From Methylococcaceae bacterium (GTDB lineage Bacteria > Pseudomonadota > Gammaproteobacteria > Methylococcales > Methylococcaceae), in assembly GCA_902812445.1 (NCBI GenBank), contig CADDZF010000003.1:1-60584 (forward strand): 60,584 nt of DNA, in the 5' to 3' direction. Below, piece by piece: positions 24,211 through 34,983 of the stretch (its first letter is position 1; every line of letters starts with the position of its first letter). The position numbers and the translations under genes were made by a program. The notes beneath the pieces are model-generated. The model had not been told where the DNA came from. It made no database searches and was given only the letters and a program-made list of their open reading frames with translations.

Positions 24211-25008
24211 ATGACTACGGCGGCGCACACGGTCGCTCTCGCGTTCCAGTCGTTTGGCGACAGCGGAACCCCGCTCATTATCCTGCATGGGCTCTTCGCC
24301 TCCGCTCGTAACTGGCAGTCCGTGGCGCGCCAGCTTTCCGGGAGCCATCGGGTTTTCACGCTCGACCTGCGCAATCATGGGGCATCGCCTCACTCGGCGG
24401 AGATGACGTATCCCGCTCTTGCGGCCGATGTCGCTGCTTTTGTCGACCGCCACGGCATCGAGCGGGCGCATGTGCTCGGTCACAGCATGGGCGGCAAGAC
24501 GGCGATGTGGCTGGCCTTGACCGCACCGGAGCGCGTGGCGACGCTGATCGTGGTCGATATCGCGCCGGTCCGCTATGCGCATGATTACTCGGCCATCATC
24601 GAGCACATGCGGGCTTTGCCGCTGCAAAGTTTGACGAATCGCCAAGCAGCAGATGATGCGCTGGCCCGATCGATTCCCGATGCGCGCCTGCGCCAGTTCC
24701 TGCTGCAGAATCTTGTTCCCAAGGACCGGCGCTATCGCTGGCGTATCGATCTCGACATCCTCGAGCGCGCCCAGCCTGAGCTAGCAGCCTTTCCCGCTAC
24801 CGAGGATGTCGGTCCTTGCTGGAAACCGGCGCTGTTTATCGCTGGCGCCGCGTCGGATTATGTGTTGCCCGAGCACCGAGCGATGATCGAGCGCCTGTTT
24901 CCAGCAGCCCGCCTGGAAACGATTGTAGGCGCCGGACATTGGCTGCAGGTCGATCAGCCGGATGCATTTTTGCGCATCGTACGCGAGTTTCTAAGCCACA
25001 CGAGTTAA
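24211..25008 (+). CDS. Alpha/beta-fold hydrolase (YbfF-like esterase)
   Basis: The 265-residue protein has the usual alpha/beta hydrolase parts: IILHGLFASARNW (oxyanion strand), LDLRNHGASPHS, the nucleophile elbow GHSMGGK, an acid in the later strand and the catalytic His in GAGHWLQVDQPD. Resemblance is to YbfF-type acyl-CoA/short ester hydrolases. The GHSMGGKTAMWLAL motif is well conserved. It follows lpd after about 50 nt and may be co-transcribed. Its last 18 nt overlap the convergent ampG-like gene end. Substrate unknown. Confidence 0.8.
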   Translation: MTTAAHTVALAFQSFGDSGTPLIILHGLFASARNWQSVARQLSGSHRVFTLDLRNHGASPHSAEMTYPALAADVAAFVDRHGIERAHVLGHSMGGKTAMWLALTAPERVATLIVVDIAPVRYAHDYSAIIEHMRALPLQSLTNRQAADDALARSIPDARLRQFLLQNLVPKDRRYRWRIDLDILERAQPELAAFPATEDVGPCWKPALFIAGAASDYVLPEHRAMIERLFPAARLETIVGAGHWLQVDQPDAFLRIVREFLSHTS

Positions 25009-26271
25009 CGGGCGCTGGTCGTGGCTTCCCAGCCAGCCGCGGAATTTCAGCAGCACGATGAGACCCGGAATCGCCATCAGGGAGCACGCGATGAAGAACT
25101 TCAGCCAGCCCACTTCTTCGGCGAGCCAACCACTCGGCGCAGCAATCAATACCCGCGGAATTCCCATCAGACTCGACAACAGCGCGTATTGAGTCGCGGT
25201 GAAACGCGTGTCCGTCTGGCTTGCCATGAAGGCGGTAAAAGCCGCGGTGCCCATGCCCGCCGAGAGGTTTTCGAAGCTGATGACCAGAGAAAGCCCGATG
25301 AGGCTGGCGCCAACTTGTGCAAGTAACGCAAAAGCAGCGGTCGACAGTGCCTGCAGCAAGCCGAATTGCCATAACGCAGGATAGATGCCCGTGCGCAGGA
25401 TCCAGAAGCCGCCAATGAAGCCGCCCGTGACGGTCGCCCAGAAGCCGAACAACTTGACGACGGCACCGATTTCGGTCTTGCTGTAGCCGATATCCAGATA
25501 AAACAGCGTGGTCATCTGGCTGGCCACCGTATCGCCCAGCTTGTAAAGCAAAACGAATAGCAGTACCCACAACGCATCCTGCCTGCCGAAAAATTGGACA
25601 AAAGGTTGGATGACCGCCTCGGCCAGCCGAGTCGGTGCGTTGTCCGGCAGGGGCGGCTCTTTGGCGATGATCGTGGTCGCGATCAGTCCGGTCGACATGA
25701 TCGCCGCCATCAGCCAATAAACCTGATTAAAGCCGAGAAAATCAGCCAACATAAGGCCACCTGCGGAAGCGAGCAGCGTGCCGAGTCGATAACCATTGAC
25801 AAACAGCGCCGCACCGAGCCCCTGCTCGTCATCCGACAGGATTTCGCGACGGTAAGCATCCACGATGACATCTTGCGAGGCGGAAAAAAAAGTGACGAGA
25901 AACGCGCTGGCTGCGATATAGCAAAGGCTTGCGGGCGGTGCGCTGAAGCCGAATGCCGCGATGGCCACGGTCAATAAAAGTTGGAAGATCGCAAGCCAAC
26001 CGCGCCTGCGTCCAAATAAAGGCAGCGTGAAGCGGTCGAAAAACGGGGCCCACATAAATTTCAACCCATACGGCAGACCCACCAGTGCGAACGCACCGAT
26101 CGTAGCGATATTGACGCCATCTTCCTTCAACCATGCCTGCAGTACCGAGCCGGTCAGCAGCAGGGGCAGCCCGCTGTAAAAGCCCATCAAAAAAGCGACC
26201 AGCATCCGGCGGCTGAAAAAGGTGCGTAAAGGCGCTCCTTTTGGCGAGGAGGCATCAAAAGGGATAGTCAT
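24991..26271 (-). CDS. ampG: AmpG-like muropeptide/MFS permease
   Basis: The 426-residue inner-membrane MFS protein has about 12 to 14 hydrophobic segments and N-terminal signatures of AmpG: MLVAFLMGFYSGLPLLLTGSVLQAWLKE, GLPYGLKFMWAPFFDRF, RRRGWLA, SQDVIVDAYRRE. AmpG imports anhydro-muropeptides for peptidoglycan recycling. Start ATG 26271 lies inside the exonuclease gene's 3' end (17-nt overlap), which suggests coupling. The downstream end overlaps the convergent hydrolase gene. Other close MFS families exist, but the FMWAPFFDRF and SQDVIVDA patterns favour AmpG. Confidence 0.85.
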   Translation of the reverse strand: MTIPFDASSPKGAPLRTFFSRRMLVAFLMGFYSGLPLLLTGSVLQAWLKEDGVNIATIGAFALVGLPYGLKFMWAPFFDRFTLPLFGRRRGWLAIFQLLLTVAIAAFGFSAPPASLCYIAASAFLVTFFSASQDVIVDAYRREILSDDEQGLGAALFVNGYRLGTLLASAGGLMLADFLGFNQVYWLMAAIMSTGLIATTIIAKEPPLPDNAPTRLAEAVIQPFVQFFGRQDALWVLLFVLLYKLGDTVASQMTTLFYLDIGYSKTEIGAVVKLFGFWATVTGGFIGGFWILRTGIYPALWQFGLLQALSTAAFALLAQVGASLIGLSLVISFENLSAGMGTAAFTAFMASQTDTRFTATQYALLSSLMGIPRVLIAAPSGWLAEEVGWLKFFIACSLMAIPGLIVLLKFRGWLGSHDQRPLTRVA

Positions 26272-27028
26272 AGTCGATGATCAGCGGCGCGTGGTCGGAG
26301 AAGCGCTCTTCCTTATAGATCGTCGCAGCCCGGATGCGATTCTTCAGACTCGGGCTGACGATATGGTAATCAATCCGCCATCCTACGTTGTTGGCCCAGG
26401 CTCGGCCGCGGTTTGACCACCAGGTGTATTGTTCCGGATGGGGATTGACAGCGCGGAGGGCATCCACCCAGTTTTCGGTCACGAACAACGCATCAATCCA
26501 GGCGCGTTCTTCCGGCAGAAAGCCTGAGTTCGTTTGATTGGAGCGCCAGTTCTTAAGATCGATCGCTTTGTGGGCGATGTTCCAGTCGCCGCAGAAAATG
26601 TATTCCCGCCCGCATCGAGCACGATCGCGCAGAAAGCGCATGAAGCAATCGAGAAAGTCGAACTTGACACTCTGCCGCTCCGTGCTGGAAGAGCCGGACG
26701 GCACGTATAGCGATACGATGCTCAGATTGCCGAACTGTGCTTCGAGATAGCGGCCTTCCGCATCTATTGTTGGCCAGCCCAGGCCGGTTATGACCTGGTC
26801 GGGCTTCTTGCAGGCGTAAAGGGCTACGCCACTGTAGCCTTTTTTTACCGCATCGAGGTAATAGCTGTGATAACCGGGCGGCCAAAATGCGTCCTCGGCC
26901 AACTGATCGATCTGGGCTTTCGTTTCCTGGATACAGACGACGTCGGCTGCTTGCTTGTCGAGCCAGGAAAAAAATCCTTTCCGTCGGGCCGAACGAATGC
27001 CGTTCACGTTTAAGGTAATAATTCGCAT
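26255..27028 (-). CDS. xth: Exodeoxyribonuclease III
   Basis: The 257-residue EEP-fold nuclease removes 3' blocks and cuts at AP sites in base excision repair. Motifs are MRIITLNVNGIRSA at the start, IQETKA (metal Glu), a YSGVALY strand, EGRYLEAQF, CGDWNIAHKAIDLKNW, WWSNRG and the closing SDHAPLIIDYD. I chose ATG 27028 because MRIITLNVNGIR is the family start; ATG 27049 would add seven residues. Upstream is a 174-nt gap to the divergent rpmE. Another possible name is xthA. The 3' end overlaps ampG. Confidence 0.93.
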   Translation of the reverse strand: MRIITLNVNGIRSARRKGFFSWLDKQAADVVCIQETKAQIDQLAEDAFWPPGYHSYYLDAVKKGYSGVALYACKKPDQVITGLGWPTIDAEGRYLEAQFGNLSIVSLYVPSGSSSTERQSVKFDFLDCFMRFLRDRARCGREYIFCGDWNIAHKAIDLKNWRSNQTNSGFLPEERAWIDALFVTENWVDALRAVNPHPEQYTWWSNRGRAWANNVGWRIDYHIVSPSLKNRIRAATIYKEERFSDHAPLIIDYDYPF

Positions 27029-27202
27029 GGATTGCGTCTTATGTTTCAACGGATCAAGGAATACGATCGATCAGGAATGCTGTTGCGATGATCAGCGAAA
27101 AACCACTATAAGCGCGGGATTTTTCTTGTATTGTTGCGTCGCTTGGCGCTTTTGCGTAGTATCAAGTGCGTTTTTACTAATTGCGTCTGAGAAATTGTCA
27201 CC

Positions 27203-27406
27203 ATGAAACCGCAAATTCATCCGAACTATCAAATGATCACCGTACGCTGCAATTGTGGCAACAGCTTCGAAACAAGCTCCACCTTGTGCAAGGATATCCA
27301 GGTGGAAGTCTGCTCGGCGTGTCATCCATTCTACACGGGCAAGCAGAAGACCGTCGATACGGGCGGTCGGGTGGACAAATTCCGCCGCAAGTATGCAAGA
27401 AGCTAA
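27203..27406 (+). CDS. rpmE: 50S ribosomal protein L31, zinc-binding type
   Basis: The 67-residue protein is the Cys-containing L31 form: [22 protein letters not shown] with a CxC pair, then [28 protein letters not shown]. The four Cys, at the CNC and CSAC positions, can hold zinc. It is part of the large ribosomal subunit near the central protuberance. The Cys+ form is used when zinc is sufficient. The divergent neighbour is xth and gltA follows downstream. Confidence 0.97.
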   Translation: MKPQIHPNYQMITVRCNCGNSFETSSTLCKDIQVEVCSACHPFYTGKQKTVDTGGRVDKFRRKYARS

Positions 27407-27413
27407 GGAGAAC

Positions 27414-27448
27414 GAGCGATTTTATTGACGTAATCGGATAAATCGCTC
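27414..27448. promoter_or_regulatory. 9-bp inverted repeat between rpmE and gltA
   Basis: GAGCGATTT (27414-27422) and AAATCGCTC (27440-27448) are perfect inverted repeats 17 nt apart, 8 nt after the rpmE stop. There is no T-run after the second arm, so a rho-independent terminator is unlikely. It could be an operator for gltA or a processing hairpin. Confidence 0.4.
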
Positions 27449-27548
27449 CCGCTGCGGGCCTGTGCACGGGTTCAGCGATCCAGCGTGTCAGACAGGTATG
27501 GTTATTGCCTTCTGCTGTTAAACGGTTAGCCAGATCAGGAGTTTCTCG

Positions 27549-28853
27549 ATGCCGCAAAATACACTGACAGTGATTGATAACCGTACCGGAAAAACGGTCG
27601 AGTTCCCCATCCATAACGGCACCTTGGGAGAGCCTGCGATTGATATTGCCACGCTTTATTCCGAGCTCGGCTGTTTCACGTATGACCCCGGCTTCGTCTC
27701 CACGGCAAGTTGCAAGAGCGAGATCACATATATTGATGGCGATGCAGGGATATTGCTCTATCGAGGCTATCCGATAGAACAACTGGCGGAAAAGAGTAGT
27801 TTTCTGGAAGTCGCCTACTTGCTCATTTATGGTGCACTTCCGACTAAAGATGAGCTGCACGGGTTCAATGCCGAAATCAACCGGCATTCGATGATTCACG
27901 AAGCGCTACGGAATTTCTTCAACGGGTTTCACTATGACGCCCACCCCATGGCCATGATGGTGGGCGTGGTGGGTTCGCTGTCCGCCTTTTATCACAGCGA
28001 GCTCAATATCAAGAAAAAAGAGCATCGCCGGATATCAGCCCTCAGGCTGCTGGCCAAGATGCCGACGATTGCGGCGGCTTGCTACAAGCATTCCGTCGGC
28101 ATGCCGTTTATCTACCCTCACAACGACTTGGGTTACTGCGAAAATTTCCTCAACATGATGTTTTCGGTGCCCGCGCAACCCTATGAAGTCAACCCCGTTA
28201 CCGCCCGAGTGCTGAACCTGTTATTCATTCTCCACGCTGATCATGAACAGAATGCGAGCACATCAACAGTGCGTATGGCCAGCAGTACCGGTGCCAATCC
28301 CTATGCCTGTATCGCGGCGGGAATCGCGGCCTTATGGGGTCCATCGCATGGCGGGGCGAATGAAGCGGTGCTTAAAATGCTTGCCGACATCGGTGATGTC
28401 AAGCGTATACCCGAATACATCGCCCGGGCGAAAGATAAGAACGATCCGTTCCGATTGATGGGTTTTGGTCACCGGGTCTACAAGAATTTTGATCCCAGGG
28501 CTACCATCATACGTAACGCCTGCCATGAAGTGCTGCAGGAATTGTCGTGCCAGGATCCATTGTTTGATCTAGCGCTCGAACTAGAAAAAATCGCGCTCGA
28601 AGATGAATATTTCATCACGAAAAAGTTATATCCCAATGTGGATTTCTATTCGGGAATTATCTACAAAGCGCTCAATATTCCGAACAACATGTTTACCGTC
28701 ATGTTTGCCTTGGCGAGAACAGCCGGGTGGGTTGCGCACTGGCTCGAGATGAAGGCCGACCCCCTGCAGCGAATAGCAAGACCGCGGCAGCTCTATGTGG
28801 GTCTGGACAAGCGCGATTATATTCCGATCGAACAGCGTCGGGCGCAAGGTTGA
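27549..28853 (+). CDS. gltA: Citrate synthase (type II)
   Basis: The 434-residue enzyme condenses acetyl-CoA and oxaloacetate at the start of the TCA cycle, fed by the PDH complex encoded upstream. Signatures are [56 protein letters not shown], the catalytic His in [41 protein letters not shown] and the C-terminal [11 protein letters not shown]. The length matches the NADH-sensitive hexameric form of gammaproteobacteria. AGGAG lies before ATG 27549. Confidence 0.97.
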   Translation: MPQNTLTVIDNRTGKTVEFPIHNGTLGEPAIDIATLYSELGCFTYDPGFVSTASCKSEITYIDGDAGILLYRGYPIEQLAEKSSFLEVAYLLIYGALPTKDELHGFNAEINRHSMIHEALRNFFNGFHYDAHPMAMMVGVVGSLSAFYHSELNIKKKEHRRISALRLLAKMPTIAAACYKHSVGMPFIYPHNDLGYCENFLNMMFSVPAQPYEVNPVTARVLNLLFILHADHEQNASTSTVRMASSTGANPYACIAAGIAALWGPSHGGANEAVLKMLADIGDVKRIPEYIARAKDKNDPFRLMGFGHRVYKNFDPRATIIRNACHEVLQELSCQDPLFDLALELEKIALEDEYFITKKLYPNVDFYSGIIYKALNIPNNMFTVMFALARTAGWVAHWLEMKADPLQRIARPRQLYVGLDKRDYIPIEQRRAQG

Positions 28854-28905
28854 GGCGCTACGCTAAGCTGGGTTCGATCGGCAGCAGCCCGCAAAGCCGA
28901 GAGGC

Positions 28906-29520
28906 TTACGACGCTTCACACGCCATATCGCTGCTTAACAAGCGCTGTACGTCTTTCGTAGATGCGCTGAGGGCGGAGCTTTCCGTTTTGTTCTTGCTGC
29001 GGCCATTCCGTCTAAAGGTGAGTGGAAAAACGAGCAGCGAGATTTCGGTATCATCGACCCAGAAGCCTATTGTCGGAAGCGCAATGAATTGCTTCTTGCC
29101 AATGTCGAAACTGCGCGTGCCGCTGTTATAGGGAATGTTGGCATCCAGCAATTTTTTGATGATTTCTTCTGTGGTTTCGGCAAATAAATGTAGAGTGATC
29201 GGACTGAATCGTCCCGCGCTCCCGTCTAGCACGCCTCCCACTAAGCGGGGTGAAAAGTCGTCAAAAAATCCCATGGCCTCGACCGCGAGCTGTCTCAGCC
29301 GGCTGATGTGATGGCATTGGACATTCGTTCGGTAAAGACGGTGATACTCCAGCAGAGCATCATCGATCTCTTCATTGGGCGGCAACAGCTTTACCGTTTT
29401 GATGTTCAATCTTGAGGCCGCTTTCTTCTTGGCAGCCAGGTAATCGTTGATCCCTTCCTCTGCCATCATGCGAGCGGCTTCTTGCGCGATACGCGTTCGT
29501 ATTCGACGATTGATATGCAT
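28906..29520 (-). CDS. Conserved hypothetical protein next to mrcA
   Basis: The 204-residue protein starts MHINRRIRTRIAQEAARMMAEEGINDYLAAKKKAASRL, a helical Arg/Ala-rich region, followed by LLPPNEEIDDALLEYHRL and a mixed alpha/beta part (FFDDFSPRLVGGVLDGSAGRFSPITLHLFAETTEEI, then PTIGFWVDDTEISLLVFPLTFRR). Homologous genes recur near penicillin-binding protein genes and are often misnamed as Mur ligases. No Mur-ligase ATP motif is visible. The FSPRLVGGVLDG part with the DDTEI strand resembles nucleotidyltransferase-like folds, a weak impression. It is downstream of mrcA on the same strand, separated by 24 nt. Confidence 0.65.
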   Translation of the reverse strand: MHINRRIRTRIAQEAARMMAEEGINDYLAAKKKAASRLNIKTVKLLPPNEEIDDALLEYHRLYRTNVQCHHISRLRQLAVEAMGFFDDFSPRLVGGVLDGSAGRFSPITLHLFAETTEEIIKKLLDANIPYNSGTRSFDIGKKQFIALPTIGFWVDDTEISLLVFPLTFRRNGRSKNKTESSALSASTKDVQRLLSSDMACEAS

Positions 29521-29544
29521 GAGCTGTCTTACCGGCTTGCAGCA

Positions 29545-31962
29545 TCAAAAAAGCGATTGGATCTGTGTATCACTGGAATCGTCGGCCACACCAGGCTTGG
29601 TGGAAAAAGATGAGACAGGCGTGGCTCGTTTCGGCAGCAGTTCAGCCTGAACGGTTTCAAATATGGCATTCCGGCTGCCCTGCGGCGCGAGCAGCCCAGT
29701 GGCCGGATTGATCTGAACGGTCGTTAAGCCGCTTGGTTGCTGAAAATTGATCTCTGGCACGTCTTTCAGCGCGGTTTTCATGTAATCAATCCACATAGGA
29801 AGTGCGGCGTGGCCGCCGGTCTCCTTGTTGCCTAGAGGTTTGGATGAATCCAAACCGATCCAACTGACGGCGACCAGCGAGGGAGTATAGCCATTAAACC
29901 AGGCATCACGCTGATCGTTCGTGGTTCCCGTTTTACCCGCCAGGTCGGTGCGCCCCAATTTCAGTGCGCGCTTGGCGGTGCCTTGGCGAATGACATCCTG
30001 CAGCATTGAATGCATCAGATAATGCGTCTGCGGGGAGATGATGCGGGGAGCCGGTTCCACCCGCCGATCCGCATCGCCCATACAGTTCTGGCAAGCGACT
30101 TTAGGGCTCGCTTGAAAAATGATCTTGCCGTCCGTGGTTTCAATTCGGTCGATAAGATACGGCTCTACCCGAAAGCCGCCATTGGCAAATACCGCGTATG
30201 CAACAGCCATTTTCAATGGCGAGGCCGTGCCGCTGCCAAGGGCTAGCGACAGATTGCGGGGCAAGTCATCCGGCTTGAGTCCAAAGCGCTCCCCGAACTC
30301 TATGACTTTGTCGATGCCGATTAACTGCGTTAGCCGGATGGACACCAGATTCCTCGATTTGGCCAACGCGACCCTTAGACGGGTAGGCCCGTAGAACCTT
30401 CCAGTATAGTTTTGCGGTCGCCACTCCCCCCTGTGCAAGGGATTGCTGTTGAAAATGATGGGAGCATCGTTGATGACACTGGCAGGCGTAAAACCGCTTT
30501 CCAGGGCCGCGGCGTAAATGATCGGCTTGAAGCCGGAGCCGGGCTGTCGCTGTGTCTGAGTTGCGCGGTTGAACTTGCTGAGGGCGAAATCAAACCCGCC
30601 GACCACCGCCCGTATAGCGCCATCGGCAGGGTTCAGCGAGACAATAGCCCCTTCGACCTGAGGCACTTGTGCCAGTTTCCAGGTTCCCTCGCTGGTCTGG
30701 CGTACCCGGATGACGTCACCTGGTTTCAAAGGCCCCTGGACAGAGTGTGGCGCGTCCGTTTTGGCGCCGGCGGCAAGAGCGGAGCCAGCCCATTTCTGCC
30801 CTTCCCAGGGAAGTTCGATCAGGCGGGATTTTCCGAGATAGATGCGAGCTGTTTTGTTCTTTACCGCTAGCACGATGCCGGGCAGCGTATCGCCCAACTT
30901 GGGCCGCGAACCGAGGTATTGATCGCGTTCTTCCGGTTTTTTGAATTTTTCCAGCTTGATGCGCTTTTTTACGCCGCGAAAACCATGGCGTTCATCGTAA
31001 GTGTGCAGAGTGTGGTGCAAGGCCTGCGTAGCGGCTATCTGTAGACGGCTATCTACGGTAGTGAATACCTTGTAGCCATTGATATAGGCATCGTCTCCGT
31101 ATTGCTCGAACATCTGCTGACGCGCCATTTCGGCAACATACGGTGCGCTGAGTTCGACTACGGAAGGAATGTTGATTTGGGCGGTAACGGGCTCGTTGAG
31201 GGCAGACCGGTACGCCGCTTCATCAATATATTTGAGTTTCAGCATTCGGCCCAGCACGTAGTTGCGCCGTGTCAAGGCCCGTTGAGGATCCGTGATGGGA
31301 TTGAAGGCCGATGGCGCTTTCGGTAAACCGGCGAGCATGGCGATTTGAGGCAAGTCCAGTTCGTCCACCGGTTTTCCATAATAAACCTGAGCGGCGGCGG
31401 CGATGCCGTAAGCGTGATGACCGAAGTAGATTTTATTTAAATACAGTTCGAGAATCTGTTGCTTGCTCAGCTTGAACTCGATTCTGATCGCCAGAATGAT
31501 CTCTTTGATCTTACGAAGAAAGGTCTTTTCGCTGCTGAGGAAAAAATTCCGCGCGACCTGCATCGTAATCGTGCTGCCGCCCTGCCGCTTTTCACCGGTG
31601 CGCGCGAATTCCAGCGCGGCCCGCAGCAGGCCCTTGTAGTCCACACCCGGGTGATCGAAGAAACGGTCGTCTTCCGCCGCCAATACGGCGTGGACGAGTG
31701 GCGCGGGAATCTCCGCGATGTCGATCGGATCGCGCTTGTTTTCTCCGAATTGAGCAATGAGCTTTCCATCTCTGCTGTAAATGCTCATCGGAACTTGATA
31801 GTTCACATCATCAAGCGTCTTGATGTCGGGCAGTTGCGGCTTGATATAAATGTATGTGCCAACGAGACAGACGATGCCCAACGCTGCCCCTGAGAGCAAA
31901 AAAACGATCGAGAATTTCAACAGTTTCTTTGCCAATATTGGCTTAACGCGCTTTCTTCTCAA
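29545..31962 (-). CDS. mrcA: Penicillin-binding protein 1A (bifunctional transglycosylase/transpeptidase)
   Basis: The 805-residue protein polymerises and cross-links peptidoglycan. It has a short cytoplasmic tail, one membrane helix (FSIVFLLSGAALGIVCLVGTYI), a GT51 domain with the catalytic Glu in AAEDDRFFDHPGVDYKG and TITMQVARNFF, an insertion typical of PBP1A, and a transpeptidase domain with PGSGFKP (SxxK), SRNLVSIR (SxN) and AGKTGTTNDQRDAWF (KTG). Divergence from pilM is the typical gammaproteobacterial arrangement and supports the symbol (ponA is a synonym). The C-terminal tail is low-complexity. Confidence 0.95.
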   Translation of the reverse strand: MRRKRVKPILAKKLLKFSIVFLLSGAALGIVCLVGTYIYIKPQLPDIKTLDDVNYQVPMSIYSRDGKLIAQFGENKRDPIDIAEIPAPLVHAVLAAEDDRFFDHPGVDYKGLLRAALEFARTGEKRQGGSTITMQVARNFFLSSEKTFLRKIKEIILAIRIEFKLSKQQILELYLNKIYFGHHAYGIAAAAQVYYGKPVDELDLPQIAMLAGLPKAPSAFNPITDPQRALTRRNYVLGRMLKLKYIDEAAYRSALNEPVTAQINIPSVVELSAPYVAEMARQQMFEQYGDDAYINGYKVFTTVDSRLQIAATQALHHTLHTYDERHGFRGVKKRIKLEKFKKPEERDQYLGSRPKLGDTLPGIVLAVKNKTARIYLGKSRLIELPWEGQKWAGSALAAGAKTDAPHSVQGPLKPGDVIRVRQTSEGTWKLAQVPQVEGAIVSLNPADGAIRAVVGGFDFALSKFNRATQTQRQPGSGFKPIIYAAALESGFTPASVINDAPIIFNSNPLHRGEWRPQNYTGRFYGPTRLRVALAKSRNLVSIRLTQLIGIDKVIEFGERFGLKPDDLPRNLSLALGSGTASPLKMAVAYAVFANGGFRVEPYLIDRIETTDGKIIFQASPKVACQNCMGDADRRVEPAPRIISPQTHYLMHSMLQDVIRQGTAKRALKLGRTDLAGKTGTTNDQRDAWFNGYTPSLVAVSWIGLDSSKPLGNKETGGHAALPMWIDYMKTALKDVPEINFQQPSGLTTVQINPATGLLAPQGSRNAIFETVQAELLPKRATPVSSFSTKPGVADDSSDTQIQSLF

Positions 31963-31985
31963 AATGGCTTATTTTTAACATCTAA

Positions 31986-33229
<1,244 letters not shown>

Positions 33230-33230
<1 letters not shown>

Positions 33231-33808
33231 TGGCCCGCATCAACCTCCTGCCCTGGCGAGCCCAGCAGCGAAAGCAGCAGCAAAAGGATTTTCTTACCTC
33301 TGTTTTGCTGGCGGTGATGCTTAATCTGGCGGTTCTGCTTTTCGTACACTCCCATATCAGCGGTTTGATCGAATACCAAAGGTCACGAAATCAGTTTCTG
33401 GATTCGGAAATTGCAACATTAGACGGAAAGATCAAGGAAATCGAAAGCTTGGAGAGTAAAAAACGGAAATTTATCGCACGCATGGAGATGATTCAACAGT
33501 TACAGATTAGCCGACCGGAAATCGTTCATCTATTTGATGAGCTGGCCAGGACTTTGCCGGACGGCATCGTTATCAATCAATTAACCCAAATGGATAAGCG
33601 CCTGACGTTAAACGGCATCGCCCAATCCAATGCCAGAGTGTCTACCTATATGCATAACTTGGAGTCATCCGCCTGGCTGAAGGAGCCTCAGCTGAACATC
33701 ATCGAAAGCAAAGACAGCAAAGGCGAGAGGAGAAAAGATCGAGCCAGCAATTTTACTTTGCTGGTTAGGCAGGCTAGCGAGAAATCCTTGGCGACAAAGG
33801 CGAAATGA
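33230..33808 (+). CDS. pilN: Type IV pilus assembly protein PilN
   Basis: The 192-residue bitopic inner-membrane protein starts ARINLLPWRAQQRKQQQKDF, the conserved INLLPWR motif that binds PilM, followed by one membrane helix (VLLAVMLNLAVLLFVHSHI), a coiled coil (RNQFLDSEIATLDGKIKEIESLESKK) and a ferredoxin-like periplasmic domain (LPDGIVINQLTQMDKRLTLNGIA). It pairs with PilO to form the alignment complex. The ATG overlaps the pilM stop. Confidence 0.95.
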
Positions 33809-34416
33809 ACCTTTCAGAGGTCAGTTGGGACATCGAAAACGCGGGTATTTGGCCACTGCCCGTCAAAATCGCCGTGATCGCTCTGAGTTGTCTTCTGGTC
33901 AGCGCCGGTTGGGTTTATTTTGATACTCAGCAGCAATCGAGCGATCTCGGGAATGAGCGGCACAAGGAGCAAGCGCTTAGACAAGCTTTTGAAACCAAGC
34001 AAAAGAAAGCCGCGAATCTGGATCAATATAGACGGCAACTCGAGGATATTGAAAAAACTTTCGGCAACCTGTTGCGGCAACTTCCCGACAAAACCCAGGT
34101 TCCGGAGCTGTTGGTTGACGTTTCCCAGACCGGCTTGGCGAGTGGTCTGGAATTTGAGTTGTTCAAGCCTGGGAGCGAGGTCACCAAAGAGTTTTATGCT
34201 GAGTTGCCCATCGATATACGAGTCATCGGCAACTACATGGAGTTCGGTGCGTTTATCAGCGGATTGGCCTCTTTACCGCGGATCGTGACGATACACAACG
34301 TCAAAATAGCGCCACAGAAAGAAGGCAAGAATGCCGTACTGATCATGGAAGCCCTCGTCAAAACCTATCGTTACCTGGACGAGACTGCTCGTGAGAGCAA
34401 GCCCGCGCCCAAGTGA
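33805..34416 (+). CDS. pilO: Type IV pilus assembly protein PilO
   Basis: The 203-residue inner-membrane protein has one N-terminal membrane helix (VKIAVIALSCLLVSAGWVYF), a coiled coil (NERHKEQALRQAFETKQKKAANLDQYRRQLEDIEKTF) and a C-terminal periplasmic ferredoxin-like domain (PIDIRVIGNYMEFGAFISGLASLPRIVTIHNVKI). It forms heterodimers with PilN. The ATG overlaps the pilN stop by 4 nt, so the two are coupled. The length and layout fit the family. Confidence 0.95.
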   Translation: MNLSEVSWDIENAGIWPLPVKIAVIALSCLLVSAGWVYFDTQQQSSDLGNERHKEQALRQAFETKQKKAANLDQYRRQLEDIEKTFGNLLRQLPDKTQVPELLVDVSQTGLASGLEFELFKPGSEVTKEFYAELPIDIRVIGNYMEFGAFISGLASLPRIVTIHNVKIAPQKEGKNAVLIMEALVKTYRYLDETARESKPAPK

Positions 34417-34423
34417 AGGGACC

Positions 34424-34969
34424 ATGCGCTCGAGCGTGCGCAAGGCGACGTTCAGCCTGAACCGCCTAGCATTGTGTTTAATGATCATGGGGCTGGAGGC
34501 GTGCGGCGAGCCCGATTTATCGGACTTAAAAAACTATGTCGCGGAAGTGAAAGCCGGCCAGAGAGGGGCGGTGGCGCCGTTGCCAGAACTCAAGGCCGTC
34601 GAGCCGTTCTTATTCAGCGCCGATGAGTTGCATGATCCCTTTATGCAGGACGAAAAAGCGCAGCATCCCGAAGATGCGCGGCTCGATAACGGCTTGCGGC
34701 CGGATCAGGCAAGACCGAAAGAGCAGTTGGAAACCTATGCCCTCGATGGGCTTCACATGGTCGGTACCGTCAATATGAAAAGTGAATTATGGGGCTTGGT
34801 GAAAGCCAATGACGGGACGGTTCATCGTGTGCGGACGGGAAATCATATGGGACAAAATTACGGCACGATCGTCCGCGTCACGGAAGACAAGATTGAGTTA
34901 ATCGAAATCATACCCGACAGTCCCGGCGCCTGGCGCGAGCGCCAGGCCTTTCTGACGATCACTGAGTAA
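34424..34969 (+). CDS. pilP: Type IV pilus lipoprotein PilP
   Basis: The protein (181 residues from ATG 34424, behind GAAGGG) is an inner-membrane lipoprotein linking PilNO to the PilQ secretin. The lipobox is LEAC in a hydrophobic leader (LALCLMIMGLEACG). The conserved core begins LKNYVAEVKAGQRG and ends in the beta-sandwich LDGLHMVGTV, LWGLVKANDGTVHRVRTGNHMGQNYGTIVRVTEDKIEL. An in-frame start 33 nt upstream (34391) overlaps pilO and lacks a ribosome site. It precedes pilQ by 14 nt. Confidence 0.92.
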   Translation: MRSSVRKATFSLNRLALCLMIMGLEACGEPDLSDLKNYVAEVKAGQRGAVAPLPELKAVEPFLFSADELHDPFMQDEKAQHPEDARLDNGLRPDQARPKEQLETYALDGLHMVGTVNMKSELWGLVKANDGTVHRVRTGNHMGQNYGTIVRVTEDKIELIEIIPDSPGAWRERQAFLTITE

Positions 34970-34983
34970 TCACCGGGGAAACG

